From Sphingomonas paucimobilis NBRC 13935 (GTDB lineage Bacteria > Pseudomonadota > Alphaproteobacteria > Sphingomonadales > Sphingomonadaceae): a DNA stretch of 64,000 nucleotides. Positions 26,532 to 34,923 of this stretch are shown one piece after another (the stretch's first letter is position 1; every line of letters begins with the position of its first letter). Both the position numbers and the translations under genes were made by a program. The notes below the pieces were generated by a model. That model did not search any database. It saw only the letters and a program-made list of their open reading frames with translations, and had not been told where the DNA came from. The DNA is taken from the NCBI RefSeq assembly GCF_000739895.2, contig NZ_BBJS01000030.1:186001-250000 (forward strand), given 5' to 3'.

Positions 26532-26841
26532 GACCTCATCCCTCGAAAAGAGCCTGGTGCTCGATCATCGCCACGAGGATGCATGGGCCGGTCCCGAGGT
26601 ACCCCCGAAGACCGCTTCAAAACCGACGGAAGCGGCGACTGCGCAGAGACGGTCGCTTGATCCGGGGCGCCATGCCGCTCGCGGTCCCGGACTTATGGAA
26701 GGTCGATCATGGCCTCACCATCCGTAGACTCCCGGATGGCCGCCCCATCCGGAAGATTACGAATACGCGGGAATGCAGGGCCCGGGCATTCAGCGGCCGA
26801 TGACACGGCGGATCGGCCGGGTCGTATCCGCAGGAGGCTGC
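26532..26841. promoter_or_regulatory. Intergenic region before pntAA with nested CCATCCG/CGGATGG dyads
   Basis: The 310 bases between adhP (minus) and pntAA (plus) have no supported gene. Two overlapping perfect dyads are present. CCATCCG...CGGATGG spans 26718-26739, and CCGGATGG-5-CCATCCGG spans 26732-26752. ATTACGAAT follows immediately at 26756-26764. These are good candidates for an operator or a short hairpin. The pntAA start has a near-consensus AGGAGG ribosome site. Confidence 0.45.
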
Positions 26842-27981
26842 ATGACGCTGCTCATCGCGATACCGAGGGAAACCGAACCCGGCGAATGTCGGGTCGCCAT
26901 GACCCCCGCCACGCTCGTACGCGTGCTGAAACTCGGCACCAGCGTCGTTATCGAAACCGGTGCCGGCCAGGCGGCCGGGTTCACCGACGAAAGCTTCGCA
27001 GGCGCGATGATCGCGCGATCCGCGGCCGAAGCCGTCGCGGCGGCGGATATCGTCCTCACGGTTCGCCCGCCCACGCCGCGCCTGATCGCGTCGATGAAAG
27101 CGGGTGCGGTGCTTCTGGGCTTTGTCGAAGCGGCGGATCATGCCGATCTGGTCACCGCCTTGCGCGATCGCCGCGTCACCGCGCTGGCCATGGAAAAGGT
27201 CCCCCGGATCAGCCGGGCACAGGCAATGGACGCGCTGTCCAGCCAGGCCGCCCTCGCCGGCTATTACGCGCCGCTGCTGGGGGCCGTGCACCTGCCCCGC
27301 ATCCTGCCGATGATGACGACGGCGGTCGGATCGCTGCGCGCCGCCCGCGTGCTGGTCATGGGCCTGGGCGTCGCGGGACTGCAGGCGCTAGCGACCGCGC
27401 ATCGGCTGGGGGCGGTGACCAGCGGCTATGACGTGCGCCCCGAAACCGCCGAGCAGGCCCGCTCGCTGGGTGCCAAGTTCGTCGAGACCGGTGTCGATGC
27501 GCGCGGCGAGGGCGGCTATGCCCGCCCGCTGACGGAGGAGGAACAGGCGACCGTCCGCGACGTGCTGACCCGGCATATCGCCGAGGCCGATCTGATCGTC
27601 ACCACCGCCTCGATCCCGGGCCGCAAGGCGCCCCGGCTGATCGACCGGTCGCAGGTCATGGGCATGAAGCCGGGATCGGTGATCGTCGATCTGGCGGGGG
27701 ATGGCGGCGGCAATGTCGAAGGCACCTTGCCCGGCGAGACGGTGATCGTCGGCCCCGCGATGATCCTGGCGCCCAGCAACGTGCCCAGCCGCCTCGCCGA
27801 GCATGCCAGCGAACTCTATGCACGCAACCTGCTGGCGATGCTGGGCGTGTTGATAGACCAGGGCGCCATCCGGATGGACCCGGCGGACGAGATCGTCGCC
27901 GCCATGCGCGTCGCCACCGAAGGCGTGAACAACCACGCCCCGGCGTCGCCCCTCATCGCGTTCAAAGGAGGCAAGGCATGA
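26842..27981 (+). CDS. pntAA: NAD(P) transhydrogenase subunit alpha part 1 (PntAA)
   Basis: 379 residues from ATG 26842, chosen because a strong AGGAGG site lies just upstream; the frame continues back to 26773 without support. It begins IAIPRETEPGECRVAMTPAT, the transhydrogenase/alanine-dehydrogenase N-terminal domain, and carries the NAD-binding region VLVMGLGVAGLQALATAHRL and ARPLTEEEQATVRDVLTRHI. It is the soluble NAD(H)-binding domain I, split from its membrane part as in many alphaproteobacteria. Start of a three-gene operon; the stop overlaps the next start (ATGA). Confidence 0.95.
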   Translation: MTLLIAIPRETEPGECRVAMTPATLVRVLKLGTSVVIETGAGQAAGFTDESFAGAMIARSAAEAVAAADIVLTVRPPTPRLIASMKAGAVLLGFVEAADHADLVTALRDRRVTALAMEKVPRISRAQAMDALSSQAALAGYYAPLLGAVHLPRILPMMTTAVGSLRAARVLVMGLGVAGLQALATAHRLGAVTSGYDVRPETAEQARSLGAKFVETGVDARGEGGYARPLTEEEQATVRDVLTRHIAEADLIVTTASIPGRKAPRLIDRSQVMGMKPGSVIVDLAGDGGGNVEGTLPGETVIVGPAMILAPSNVPSRLAEHASELYARNLLAMLGVLIDQGAIRMDPADEIVAAMRVATEGVNNHAPASPLIAFKGGKA

Positions 27982-28268
27982 ACGGGATCGTCGCCCTCTA
28001 TGTCTTCATGCTCGCGGGCTTCACCGGCTATGAGGTGATCCGGCGCGTGCCATCCATCCTGCACACGCCGCTGATGTCGGGATCGAATTTCGTCCATGGC
28101 ATCGTCGTCGTCGGCGCGCTCGACGCGCTGTTCGGCGCGACCTCCACGACCGGGCGGGTGCTGGGTTTCCTGGGCGTGCTGCTCGGCGCGGCCAACGCCG
28201 CCGGCGGCTATGCCGTGACCGAGCGGATGCTCGCCATGTTCCGCACCAGCGCCAAGGAGGCGAAGTGA
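27978..28268 (+). CDS. pntAB: NAD(P) transhydrogenase subunit alpha part 2 (PntAB)
   Basis: A 96-residue membrane protein: YVFMLAGFTGYEVIRRVPSI, then HTPLMSGSNFVHGIVVVGAL, then a third hydrophobic helix LGFLGVLLGAANAAGGYAV. This is the standard short transmembrane alpha-2 subunit that helps form the proton channel. It overlaps pntAA and pntB by four and one bases respectively, so the three subunits are translationally coupled. Confidence 0.95.
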   Translation: MNGIVALYVFMLAGFTGYEVIRRVPSILHTPLMSGSNFVHGIVVVGALDALFGATSTTGRVLGFLGVLLGAANAAGGYAVTERMLAMFRTSAKEAK

Positions 28269-29683
28269 TGGCAACGGTCGTTCCGCTGCTCGTCGGGCTG
28301 TGCGGCTTCGTCGCCGCGCTGCTCTTCATCCTCGGGCTGAAGCGCATGTCTTCGCCCGCCTCGGCCCTGTCGGGCATCATGATGGCGGGGATCGGCATGA
28401 TCGCCGCGATCGCATCGAGCGTGATCATGCTGGCCGACCTGCCCGGCCCGGCCCGCGCCGCATGGCCGCTCAATGGCGGGCTCGCGCTGCTCGCGCTGGT
28501 CCTGGGGGGCGGCTGGGCCTGGTGGCGCGGGCGGCGTGTCGCGATGACCGCCATGCCACAGATGGTGGCGCTCTATAACGGCATGGGCGGCGGTGCGGCC
28601 GCAGCGGTGGCGGCCGTGGCGCTGACCGACGCCGTCCGGCCGATCGGCGTCAATCTGGCGGCGACGCTGGCCGGTGCGCTGATCGGCGCGGTGTCGCTCT
28701 CCGGCTCGGTGATCGCTTGGGCCAAGCTCGACGGACGCATGGGAAGCGCATGGCGTTTTCCGGCGCAGCGGCTGCTCAATGGCATCGTCATTCTCGCCGC
28801 GCTCGCGCTGGGTGCGCTGGTCGCGACCTGCCCAACGCCGGAGCCATGGCTGATCGGCGGATTCTTCGCCATGGCGCTGCTGTTCGGCATCGCCATGACC
28901 CTGCCGATCGGCGGCGCCGACATGCCGGTGGTCATCTCGCTCTACAATGCCTTTACCGGGCTGGCGGTCGGGCTGGAGGGCTATGCGCTGGGCAACCCCG
29001 CGCTGATGATCGCGGGCATGGTTGTGGGCTCGGCCGGCACGCTGCTGACGCTGCTGATGGCCAAGGCGATGAACCGCAGCCTGACCAATGTGCTGTTCAG
29101 CGACTTCGGTGAAACCGGGGCGAGCACCACCGGCGCCGGTGCGACGAAGCCTGCCAAAACGGCCGAGGCGAGCGATGCCGCGCTGACCATGCGCTATTCG
29201 GGGAGCGTGGTGATCGTCCCCGGCTATGGCCTGGCGGTAGCCCAGGCGCAGCAGAAGCTCTATGAACTGGTCAAGCTGCTCCAGGCGGCGAGCGTGGACG
29301 TGAAGTTCGCCATCCACCCGGTCGCCGGCCGGATGCCGGGCCATATGAACGTGCTGCTCGCCGAAGCGGGCGTCCCCTATGACCTGATCTTCGACATGGA
29401 CGAGATCAACGACGATTTCGGGGCGGTCGATGTCGCGCTGGTCATCGGTGCCAATGACGTGGTCAACCCGGCCGCGCGCACCGACAAGGCCTCGCCCATC
29501 TATGGCATGCCGATCCTGAACGTCGATCGCGCGCATCAGGTCTATGTCATCAAGCGCGGCCAGGGCAAAGGCTATGCCGGTGTCGATAACCTGCTGTTCG
29601 GGCTCGACAATTGCGCGATGGTCTACGGCGATGCCCAGGCGGTGCTGGCCGCCATGGTGCAGGCGCTGAAGGACAGCGGCTGA
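28268..29683 (+). CDS. pntB: NAD(P) transhydrogenase subunit beta (PntB)
   Basis: 471 residues from ATG 28268; a GTG immediately before it is less likely. The N-terminal half is a run of membrane helices; the C-terminal NADP(H)-binding domain III has SVVIVPGYGLAVAQAQQKLY, HPVAGRMPGHMNVLLAEAGV and FGAVDVALVIGANDVVNP. With PntAA and PntAB it couples proton entry to NADPH formation. A strong terminator follows at 29706-29740. Confidence 0.96.
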   Translation: MATVVPLLVGLCGFVAALLFILGLKRMSSPASALSGIMMAGIGMIAAIASSVIMLADLPGPARAAWPLNGGLALLALVLGGGWAWWRGRRVAMTAMPQMVALYNGMGGGAAAAVAAVALTDAVRPIGVNLAATLAGALIGAVSLSGSVIAWAKLDGRMGSAWRFPAQRLLNGIVILAALALGALVATCPTPEPWLIGGFFAMALLFGIAMTLPIGGADMPVVISLYNAFTGLAVGLEGYALGNPALMIAGMVVGSAGTLLTLLMAKAMNRSLTNVLFSDFGETGASTTGAGATKPAKTAEASDAALTMRYSGSVVIVPGYGLAVAQAQQKLYELVKLLQAASVDVKFAIHPVAGRMPGHMNVLLAEAGVPYDLIFDMDEINDDFGAVDVALVIGANDVVNPAARTDKASPIYGMPILNVDRAHQVYVIKRGQGKGYAGVDNLLFGLDNCAMVYGDAQAVLAAMVQALKDSG

Positions 29684-29705
29684 CCCTTCCCCTCTCCCTC
29701 CCCCT

Positions 29706-29740
29706 GGCGGCGCCCGCCGTTCGACGGAGCCGCCTTTTTT
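29706..29740 (+). terminator. Rho-independent terminator after pntB
   Basis: Outer stem GGCGGC/GCCGCC (29706-29711 and 29729-29734) with an inner CCGT/ACGG stem, directly followed by six T (29735-29740). It closes the pnt operon 23 bases after the pntB stop. Confidence 0.8.
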
Positions 29741-29767
29741 CTTCCATGAAAGAAAGGTGTTGTTCCC

Positions 29768-31159
29768 ATGGCCTATGCGACGACCAATCCCTTTACCGGG
29801 GAGATTGTGGCGACCTTCCCCTTCGCCACCGATGCCGAAGTCGATGCCGCGATCGACGCCGCCCACGCCGCCTTCGAGCAATGGCGCGAGACCGGCTTCG
29901 CCGAGCGGGCAACGGTCATGCATCGCGCCGCCACCATCCTGCGCCGTGATGTCGAGACCTATGCCCATGTCCTGACGCTGGAGATGGGCAAGCTGATCGG
30001 CGAGGCCCGGGCCGAGGTCGAATTGTCGGCGGCGATCTTCGACTATTATGCCAGCAACGCCGCCGCGCTGCTCGCCGCCGAGCCGCTCCCCGTCGCGGAT
30101 CCGACCGAGGGCGAAGCCGTGCTGGTCTGCGAACCACTGGGCGTCCTGCTGGCGATCGAGCCGTGGAACTTTCCCTATTACCAGATCGCCCGGATCATCG
30201 CGCCGCAGCTCTCGGCGGGCAATACGATGCTGCTCAAGCACGCCTCCAACGTGCCGCAGAGTGCCGCACGGTTCGAGGCGCTGATGCGTGAGGCGGGACT
30301 GCCCGAGGGCGGGTTCACCAACCTCTATGCCACGCGCGACCAGATCACCCGGATCCTCAACGATCCCCGCGTGCATGGCGTGGCGCTGACCGGATCGGAA
30401 GCGGCGGGTGCCGAGGTCGCCCAGATCGCCGGTGCCGCGCTCAAGAAATCGACGATGGAGCTGGGCGGCGCGGACGCCTTCGTCGTGCTGGCGGACGCCG
30501 ATATGGACAAGACCGTTCAATGGGCGGTGTTCGGCCGGCACTGGAATGGCGGACAGGTCTGCGTCTCCTCCAAGCGGATGATCGTGGTGGACGAGGTCTA
30601 TGACAGGTTCCTCGCCAGCTACACCAAGGGGGTCGCAGCGCTTCAAATGGGCGACCCGCTCGACCCCGCCACCACGCTCGCGCCTCTGTCGTCGCAAAAG
30701 GCCGCCGATGACTTGCGCGCGATGATCGAACAGGCGGTCGAGCATGGCGCGACCGCGACCCCGGTCGGTCCCGACATTCCCAACCAAGGCGCCTTCGTCC
30801 AGCCGACGATCCTGACCGATGTCGGCGAGGACAATCCGGCCCGCTATTGGGAATTTTTCGGCCCCGTCTCGATGCTGTTCCGCGCGCGTGACGAGGCGGA
30901 TGCGATCCGCATCGCCAATGATTCGCCCTATGGCCTGGGCGGGTCAGTCTTCACCGCCGACACGAAGCGCGGCGCGGACGTGGCGCGCAGGATTTCGACC
31001 GGCATGATCTTCGTCAACCATCCGACGATGGTGAAGGCGGACCTGCCCTTCGGCGGCGTCCGCCGCTCCGGCTATGGCCGCGAACTGCTGGGGCTCGGCA
31101 TCAAGGAGTTCGTCAACCACAAGCTGATCAACGTGGTGGATATCGATGCGCCATTTTGA
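29768..31159 (+). CDS. NAD(P)-dependent succinate-semialdehyde-type aldehyde dehydrogenase
   Basis: A 463-residue aldehyde dehydrogenase close to the Sad/GabD group. It has EPWNFPYYQIARIIAPQLSA, the glutamate motif MELGGADAFVV (catalytic Glu) and the catalytic Cys in GGQVCVSSKRMIV. C-terminal EFFGPVSMLF and PFGGVRRSGYGREL are also typical. The short length (about 460) fits NAD-preferring Sad-like enzymes. The start has an AAAGG ribosome site and follows the pnt terminator, so it is probably transcribed separately. The substrate is inferred from the family; other short aldehydes are possible. Confidence 0.85.
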   Translation: MAYATTNPFTGEIVATFPFATDAEVDAAIDAAHAAFEQWRETGFAERATVMHRAATILRRDVETYAHVLTLEMGKLIGEARAEVELSAAIFDYYASNAAALLAAEPLPVADPTEGEAVLVCEPLGVLLAIEPWNFPYYQIARIIAPQLSAGNTMLLKHASNVPQSAARFEALMREAGLPEGGFTNLYATRDQITRILNDPRVHGVALTGSEAAGAEVAQIAGAALKKSTMELGGADAFVVLADADMDKTVQWAVFGRHWNGGQVCVSSKRMIVVDEVYDRFLASYTKGVAALQMGDPLDPATTLAPLSSQKAADDLRAMIEQAVEHGATATPVGPDIPNQGAFVQPTILTDVGEDNPARYWEFFGPVSMLFRARDEADAIRIANDSPYGLGGSVFTADTKRGADVARRISTGMIFVNHPTMVKADLPFGGVRRSGYGRELLGLGIKEFVNHKLINVVDIDAPF

Positions 31160-31217
31160 TGGGCCGACCGCTACTCGACGGCGATGATAGGCCACTTACC
31201 GACGCCGTGACGACAGC

Positions 31218-31296
31218 CCGTCATGGCGGGCATGGTGAAGCTGTTCCGTGTTTCGGCAGGACGCCCGGGATTGCTTCGCCACGCTCGCCATGACGG
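31218..31296. repeat. REP-like imperfect inverted repeat between convergent genes
   Basis: Two 24-base arms (31218-31241 and 31273-31296) match in inverted orientation at about 21 of 24 positions; each begins CCGTCATGGCG when read outward-in. The right arm read on minus gives CGAGCGTGGCGAAGCAATCC, which resembles the common interspersed element seen in many sphingomonad genomes. It sits between the convergent aldehyde dehydrogenase and halogenase genes and may also end transcription. Confidence 0.6.
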
Positions 31297-31350
31297 ATTT
31301 ACGCTAAATTGCTCATCCATCCGGCCATCACATCAGGAACGCCCTGTCCC

Positions 31351-32835
31351 TCATCCCCTGGCCGGAAGAGGAGGCAGGGATGCCGCGACTTTCGCGATTT
31401 CGGCGCGCAGCGTCGCCAAATGCCGGAGATTGTCGTCGCGGCCGACCGCCTCGATCAGCGGATTGTGATCCTCCGCGCGTTCGCCCTGCCCGTCGAGCAC
31501 CGCGAACCAACTGGCGTCGCGGAACAGCTCGTCGCTGGACAGGACGATGCGCCCCGAATGGCGGAAATGCGCGATCCGCTCCGCAAGGCTATCTGGGATC
31601 GTCATCGCCTGCCGCTCGCGCCACATCGGTTCGTCGCGGCCCGCCGTCGCATGATAATGCAGGATCAGGAAGTCGCGCACATCGTGCATTTCCTGTCCGA
31701 ACACCCGGTTGAACTGCCGCGCCAGCAGGGGCGAGCAATCGGCGGCCGGGAAGAGCGACAACAGCTTGGCGATGCCGCTCTGGATCAGATGGATGCTGGT
31801 CGATTCCAGCGGCTCCAGGAAACCGCTCGACAGGCCGATCGCCACCACATTGGCGCGCCATGCCTCGCGCCGCATGCCGGGCGTGAAGCGGATCAGCCGT
31901 GGATCGGCGAGCGGCGGCCCGTCCATGCCCGCCAATAGCGAGGCGCGCGCGGCGTCTTCGTCCTGAAAGCGGCTGGCGAAGACATAGCCATTGCCTACCC
32001 GGTGCTGCAGCGGGATGCGCCAGCGCCATCCGGCCTCGGCCGCCGTCGCCCGGGTGAAGGGCGTCAGACTGGTCTCGGCTGCGCTCGGCGCCGCCCAGGC
32101 CCGGTCGCAGGGCAGCCAATGCGACCAGTCGTCATAGCCAACGCCCAGCGTTTCGCCGATCAACAGCGCGCGCAGTCCGGAGCAGTCGATGAACAGATCG
32201 CCCGCGACCGTCCGTCCATCCTCCAGCGTCAGCGATGCTATGAAGCCGCTCTCGCCTTCCTGGCCGACCGACGCGACGATCCCCTCGATCCGCGTCACGC
32301 CCGAACGCTCCGCCAGGCCGCGCAGGTAACGCGCGTAAAGCCCCGCATCGAAATGATAGGCATAGCCCAGCGTCGACAGCAGCGACCGGCGGTCCGCCAC
32401 CGGCCGCGCGAAGCGACCTGCCTTCGCCGCCTGCGCCGTCAGCGAATAGGCCTCGGTCGGCGCCGCGTCGCCATCGGCACGCCCCCGGATCAGCCGGTGC
32501 AGGAACATCGCGCCATCGCCGGGCGGCCCGAACGTGCCGAAAGGATGGAAATACCGGCTGCCCGCCCCGTTCCAGCCGACGAACTCGATGCCCAGCTTCA
32601 CCGTCGCCTTGGTCTCGGCCATGAACTGCCGCTCGTCCAGACCGATGATCTGGTTGAACCAGTGGATGGTGGGAATGGTCGCCTCGCCCACCCCGATCGT
32701 GCCGATCGCGTCAGATTCGATCAGGGTGATGGTAACGCCTTGCCCGGCCACTGCGCGTGACAGGGCGGCGGCGGTCATCCAGCCCGCCGTTCCCCCGCCC
32801 AGGATCACGATCCGGCGAATGCGATTGTCCGTCAT
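31351..32835 (-). CDS. Flavin-dependent tryptophan-halogenase-like enzyme
   Basis: A 494-residue protein of the PrnA-like flavin halogenase family. The FAD motif GGGTAGWM is at 13-20, K80 in ATVKLGIEFVGW aligns with the catalytic lysine, WRWRIP at 270-275 is the family's WxWxIP motif, and EPLEST (341-346) includes the expected active-site Glu. It would use FADH2, oxygen and halide to halogenate an electron-rich aromatic. It is last in the fecI/fecR/TonB-receptor operon, 39 bases after the glycosidase gene. No flavin reductase is adjacent. Such enzymes beside TonB receptors are known in Caulobacterales and Xanthomonadales; the native substrate is unknown. Confidence 0.87.
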   Translation of the reverse strand: MTDNRIRRIVILGGGTAGWMTAAALSRAVAGQGVTITLIESDAIGTIGVGEATIPTIHWFNQIIGLDERQFMAETKATVKLGIEFVGWNGAGSRYFHPFGTFGPPGDGAMFLHRLIRGRADGDAAPTEAYSLTAQAAKAGRFARPVADRRSLLSTLGYAYHFDAGLYARYLRGLAERSGVTRIEGIVASVGQEGESGFIASLTLEDGRTVAGDLFIDCSGLRALLIGETLGVGYDDWSHWLPCDRAWAAPSAAETSLTPFTRATAAEAGWRWRIPLQHRVGNGYVFASRFQDEDAARASLLAGMDGPPLADPRLIRFTPGMRREAWRANVVAIGLSSGFLEPLESTSIHLIQSGIAKLLSLFPAADCSPLLARQFNRVFGQEMHDVRDFLILHYHATAGRDEPMWRERQAMTIPDSLAERIAHFRHSGRIVLSSDELFRDASWFAVLDGQGERAEDHNPLIEAVGRDDNLRHLATLRAEIAKVAASLPPLPARG

Positions 32836-32874
32836 GCCGGCCAGCCTATCCGATCACCCCTGCCCGAGCGAGCG

Positions 32875-34923
32875 TCATCCGGCGGAGCACGCGACCCCGT
32901 TCCCGGCCGGGCGACGCAGCGCCAGATAGACGGTGCTCCAGAGCTGGGCCGCGTTGGACTCGTCGACGTCCGCGCCGGCCGCGCCAAAGGGCAGGACCTG
33001 GTATCGACCATCGGCATAGCGCCAGGACCACAGTTCCGAACTCTGCACGGCGCGCGTCGCCTCGATCCCGTCCCACAGGCAGGATTGCGCGCGGGCGAGC
33101 GCGGTACGGACATTGGCGGGCAGGTCACGCCGTTCCAACTGCCGCGCCAGACCGGCGGCGACCAGCGCCTGCTGCCAGCTCCACACCACCGTGCCGTGAT
33201 AGGCGTTGGGCGAGAATTTGCGCTGGATCGCCTCGTCGGCAAAGGCCGGGTTGGCCACCAGCATCCCCGCCCCCGTGCGCAGCCCGGCCGGAAAGGCGTC
33301 GGTAAAGCTGCTCGCCATCACCCGCAAAGCCGCCGCCGACGGCTGGGCGAAGAGCAGCGCGAAGCCCGGATCGCTGTTCTGCACCGGGATCGGCCGCCCT
33401 TGCGCGTCCAATGCGATGGCCGGGAAACGGACTGCCTCACGCCCGATCGCCGCCAGCGCCGGCGCGTCCGGCACGCCGATGGTTCGGGCATAGCGGCGGA
33501 TCGACTGCCGCGCCGCTTCCGGAGATAGCGTCACGTCGAACAGCGGCGGCGCCTTGGCCCGCCAGACATCGGCGATGGCCCGCGCCTGGGCGAAGTCCTT
33601 CGCATCGCCGGCTGCCAGATAGGGATGCAGCAGCCCGCTCGCCTGCAAGGCCGCCGTCGAATCCAGCGCGGCGGGGACCAACACGGCATTGACGTCATAG
33701 GGGATACGGCCACCCGCCAGTCCGTCGTTGCTGTCCCGCCATTCGCCGGCATCCATGCCGGGCTTGAGCGCGACCAGGTGCGCAGGCACGGGCTCGCGCG
33801 CGAAGGGCGTCGCCTGTCGCAGCACGAAGCGCAGGTTGCGGACCATCCGCGCGCCCAGCGTCTCGCCGTCCACCCGCTGCGCCAGAAACGCCGCCGCCCG
33901 GGCCCGTCCGCGCGGGTCATCGAGCAACCATGCCCGCGCGACGGGGGCCAGCATATAGTCGCTGTCGACCATGTTGTAGTTGTACACCGGCGCATCCGAC
34001 GAGGTACCGTCCGCCTTGCGATGGTCGAGGATGGCGAACTCGCCGATATCCTCCTCATGCGCGACCTCACCCCGTGCAGAGAGGCGCGCGAGCACCGAGG
34101 ACAGTCCCGTCTCCACCGCCGCCGGTTGCAGCGCGGGCATCAGCAGCCGCACCGACATCAGCGTGTCGCGCCCGAAATAGGTGTCGAACCGCCACGATCC
34201 CGCCAGAAACTTCTCGGCATAGCTGAGGAAAGTCAGGGCATTGCGAGCGCCCATATCCGCCTGCGCCTTGCCGTTGAGCAGTTGGGCACCACCGCGCGGA
34301 GTCAGCGGCGTCTCACCGGTCAGCGCGGTCACGGCGAAGCGGATCGTCCCGTCCTTCCCCGCCAGGATCGCGCCGTCCGCGATACGGCCATTCGTGACGG
34401 TCATCGCCAGGTCATAGCCCGGCGCGCCATCCAGCCGGTCGCGCGACCAGCGAAGCGCGGATGCCGTGATCCGGGGCGGGGTCAGCACCTCGGCGGGGGC
34501 GGTGCCCAGCGCCTGATAGTCGCGAATGACGCGGATGCTCGACAGCACGGCCTGACGCGGCACCAGGCGAGGCGCAGCGATGGTCACGGCGAAGCGGACA
34601 CCGTGGAGCGGCCGCCCCTTGGCGTCGCGCTCCGTCACCGGCTGCGGCGCGCCCTCCAGCCGCCATTCGGCGTCCCTGGCCAGCGGCTCGAACCAGAGCG
34701 CGGTGCCGCTATTGCCTGCCGGGAAAGCAACCAGCAGGCGTGGCTGCTTTCCCGAGCGCAGCACGACATGCGCCGCGACCGGACCGGCGCGCGTGAAGCT
34801 GTTGATGTTCAGCCCCTCGCTCACCGTGTAACGCTCGACCGGATCGGCCCCGCGCCCGGTGCCGGTCAGGGCCAGCACCGCCGCCAGCCCCAAGGACAGC
34901 CGGATCGCCGCCCGGCGCTTCAC
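32875..34923 (-). CDS. Secreted six-hairpin-glycosidase-like protein
   Basis: 682 residues from GTG 34923, overlapping the receptor stop (GTGA). The N-terminus reads MKRRAAIRLSLGLAAVLALT, a signal peptide. The first 200 residues are beta-rich; the rest is predicted alpha-helical with GSWRFDTYFGRDTLMSVRLL (242-261) and HEEDIGEFA (289-297), which look like an active-site loop with acidic residues. SPNAYHGTVVWSWQQALVAA follows late. This layout is like (alpha/alpha)6 glucoamylase-type glycoside hydrolases, but I cannot name the family. Coupling to a TonB receptor suggests it trims a glycan or glycoside at the cell surface. Confidence 0.65.
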   Translation of the reverse strand: MKRRAAIRLSLGLAAVLALTGTGRGADPVERYTVSEGLNINSFTRAGPVAAHVVLRSGKQPRLLVAFPAGNSGTALWFEPLARDAEWRLEGAPQPVTERDAKGRPLHGVRFAVTIAAPRLVPRQAVLSSIRVIRDYQALGTAPAEVLTPPRITASALRWSRDRLDGAPGYDLAMTVTNGRIADGAILAGKDGTIRFAVTALTGETPLTPRGGAQLLNGKAQADMGARNALTFLSYAEKFLAGSWRFDTYFGRDTLMSVRLLMPALQPAAVETGLSSVLARLSARGEVAHEEDIGEFAILDHRKADGTSSDAPVYNYNMVDSDYMLAPVARAWLLDDPRGRARAAAFLAQRVDGETLGARMVRNLRFVLRQATPFAREPVPAHLVALKPGMDAGEWRDSNDGLAGGRIPYDVNAVLVPAALDSTAALQASGLLHPYLAAGDAKDFAQARAIADVWRAKAPPLFDVTLSPEAARQSIRRYARTIGVPDAPALAAIGREAVRFPAIALDAQGRPIPVQNSDPGFALLFAQPSAAALRVMASSFTDAFPAGLRTGAGMLVANPAFADEAIQRKFSPNAYHGTVVWSWQQALVAAGLARQLERRDLPANVRTALARAQSCLWDGIEATRAVQSSELWSWRYADGRYQVLPFGAAGADVDESNAAQLWSTVYLALRRPAGNGVACSAG

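Noticed and set aside
26709..27431. A plus-strand frame overlapping the start of pntAA
   Set aside because: Out of frame with a certain gene, Arg-rich, no ribosome site.
28208..30787. An 859-codon minus-strand open frame opposite pntB and the aldehyde dehydrogenase
   Set aside because: Antisense shadow of two certain genes.
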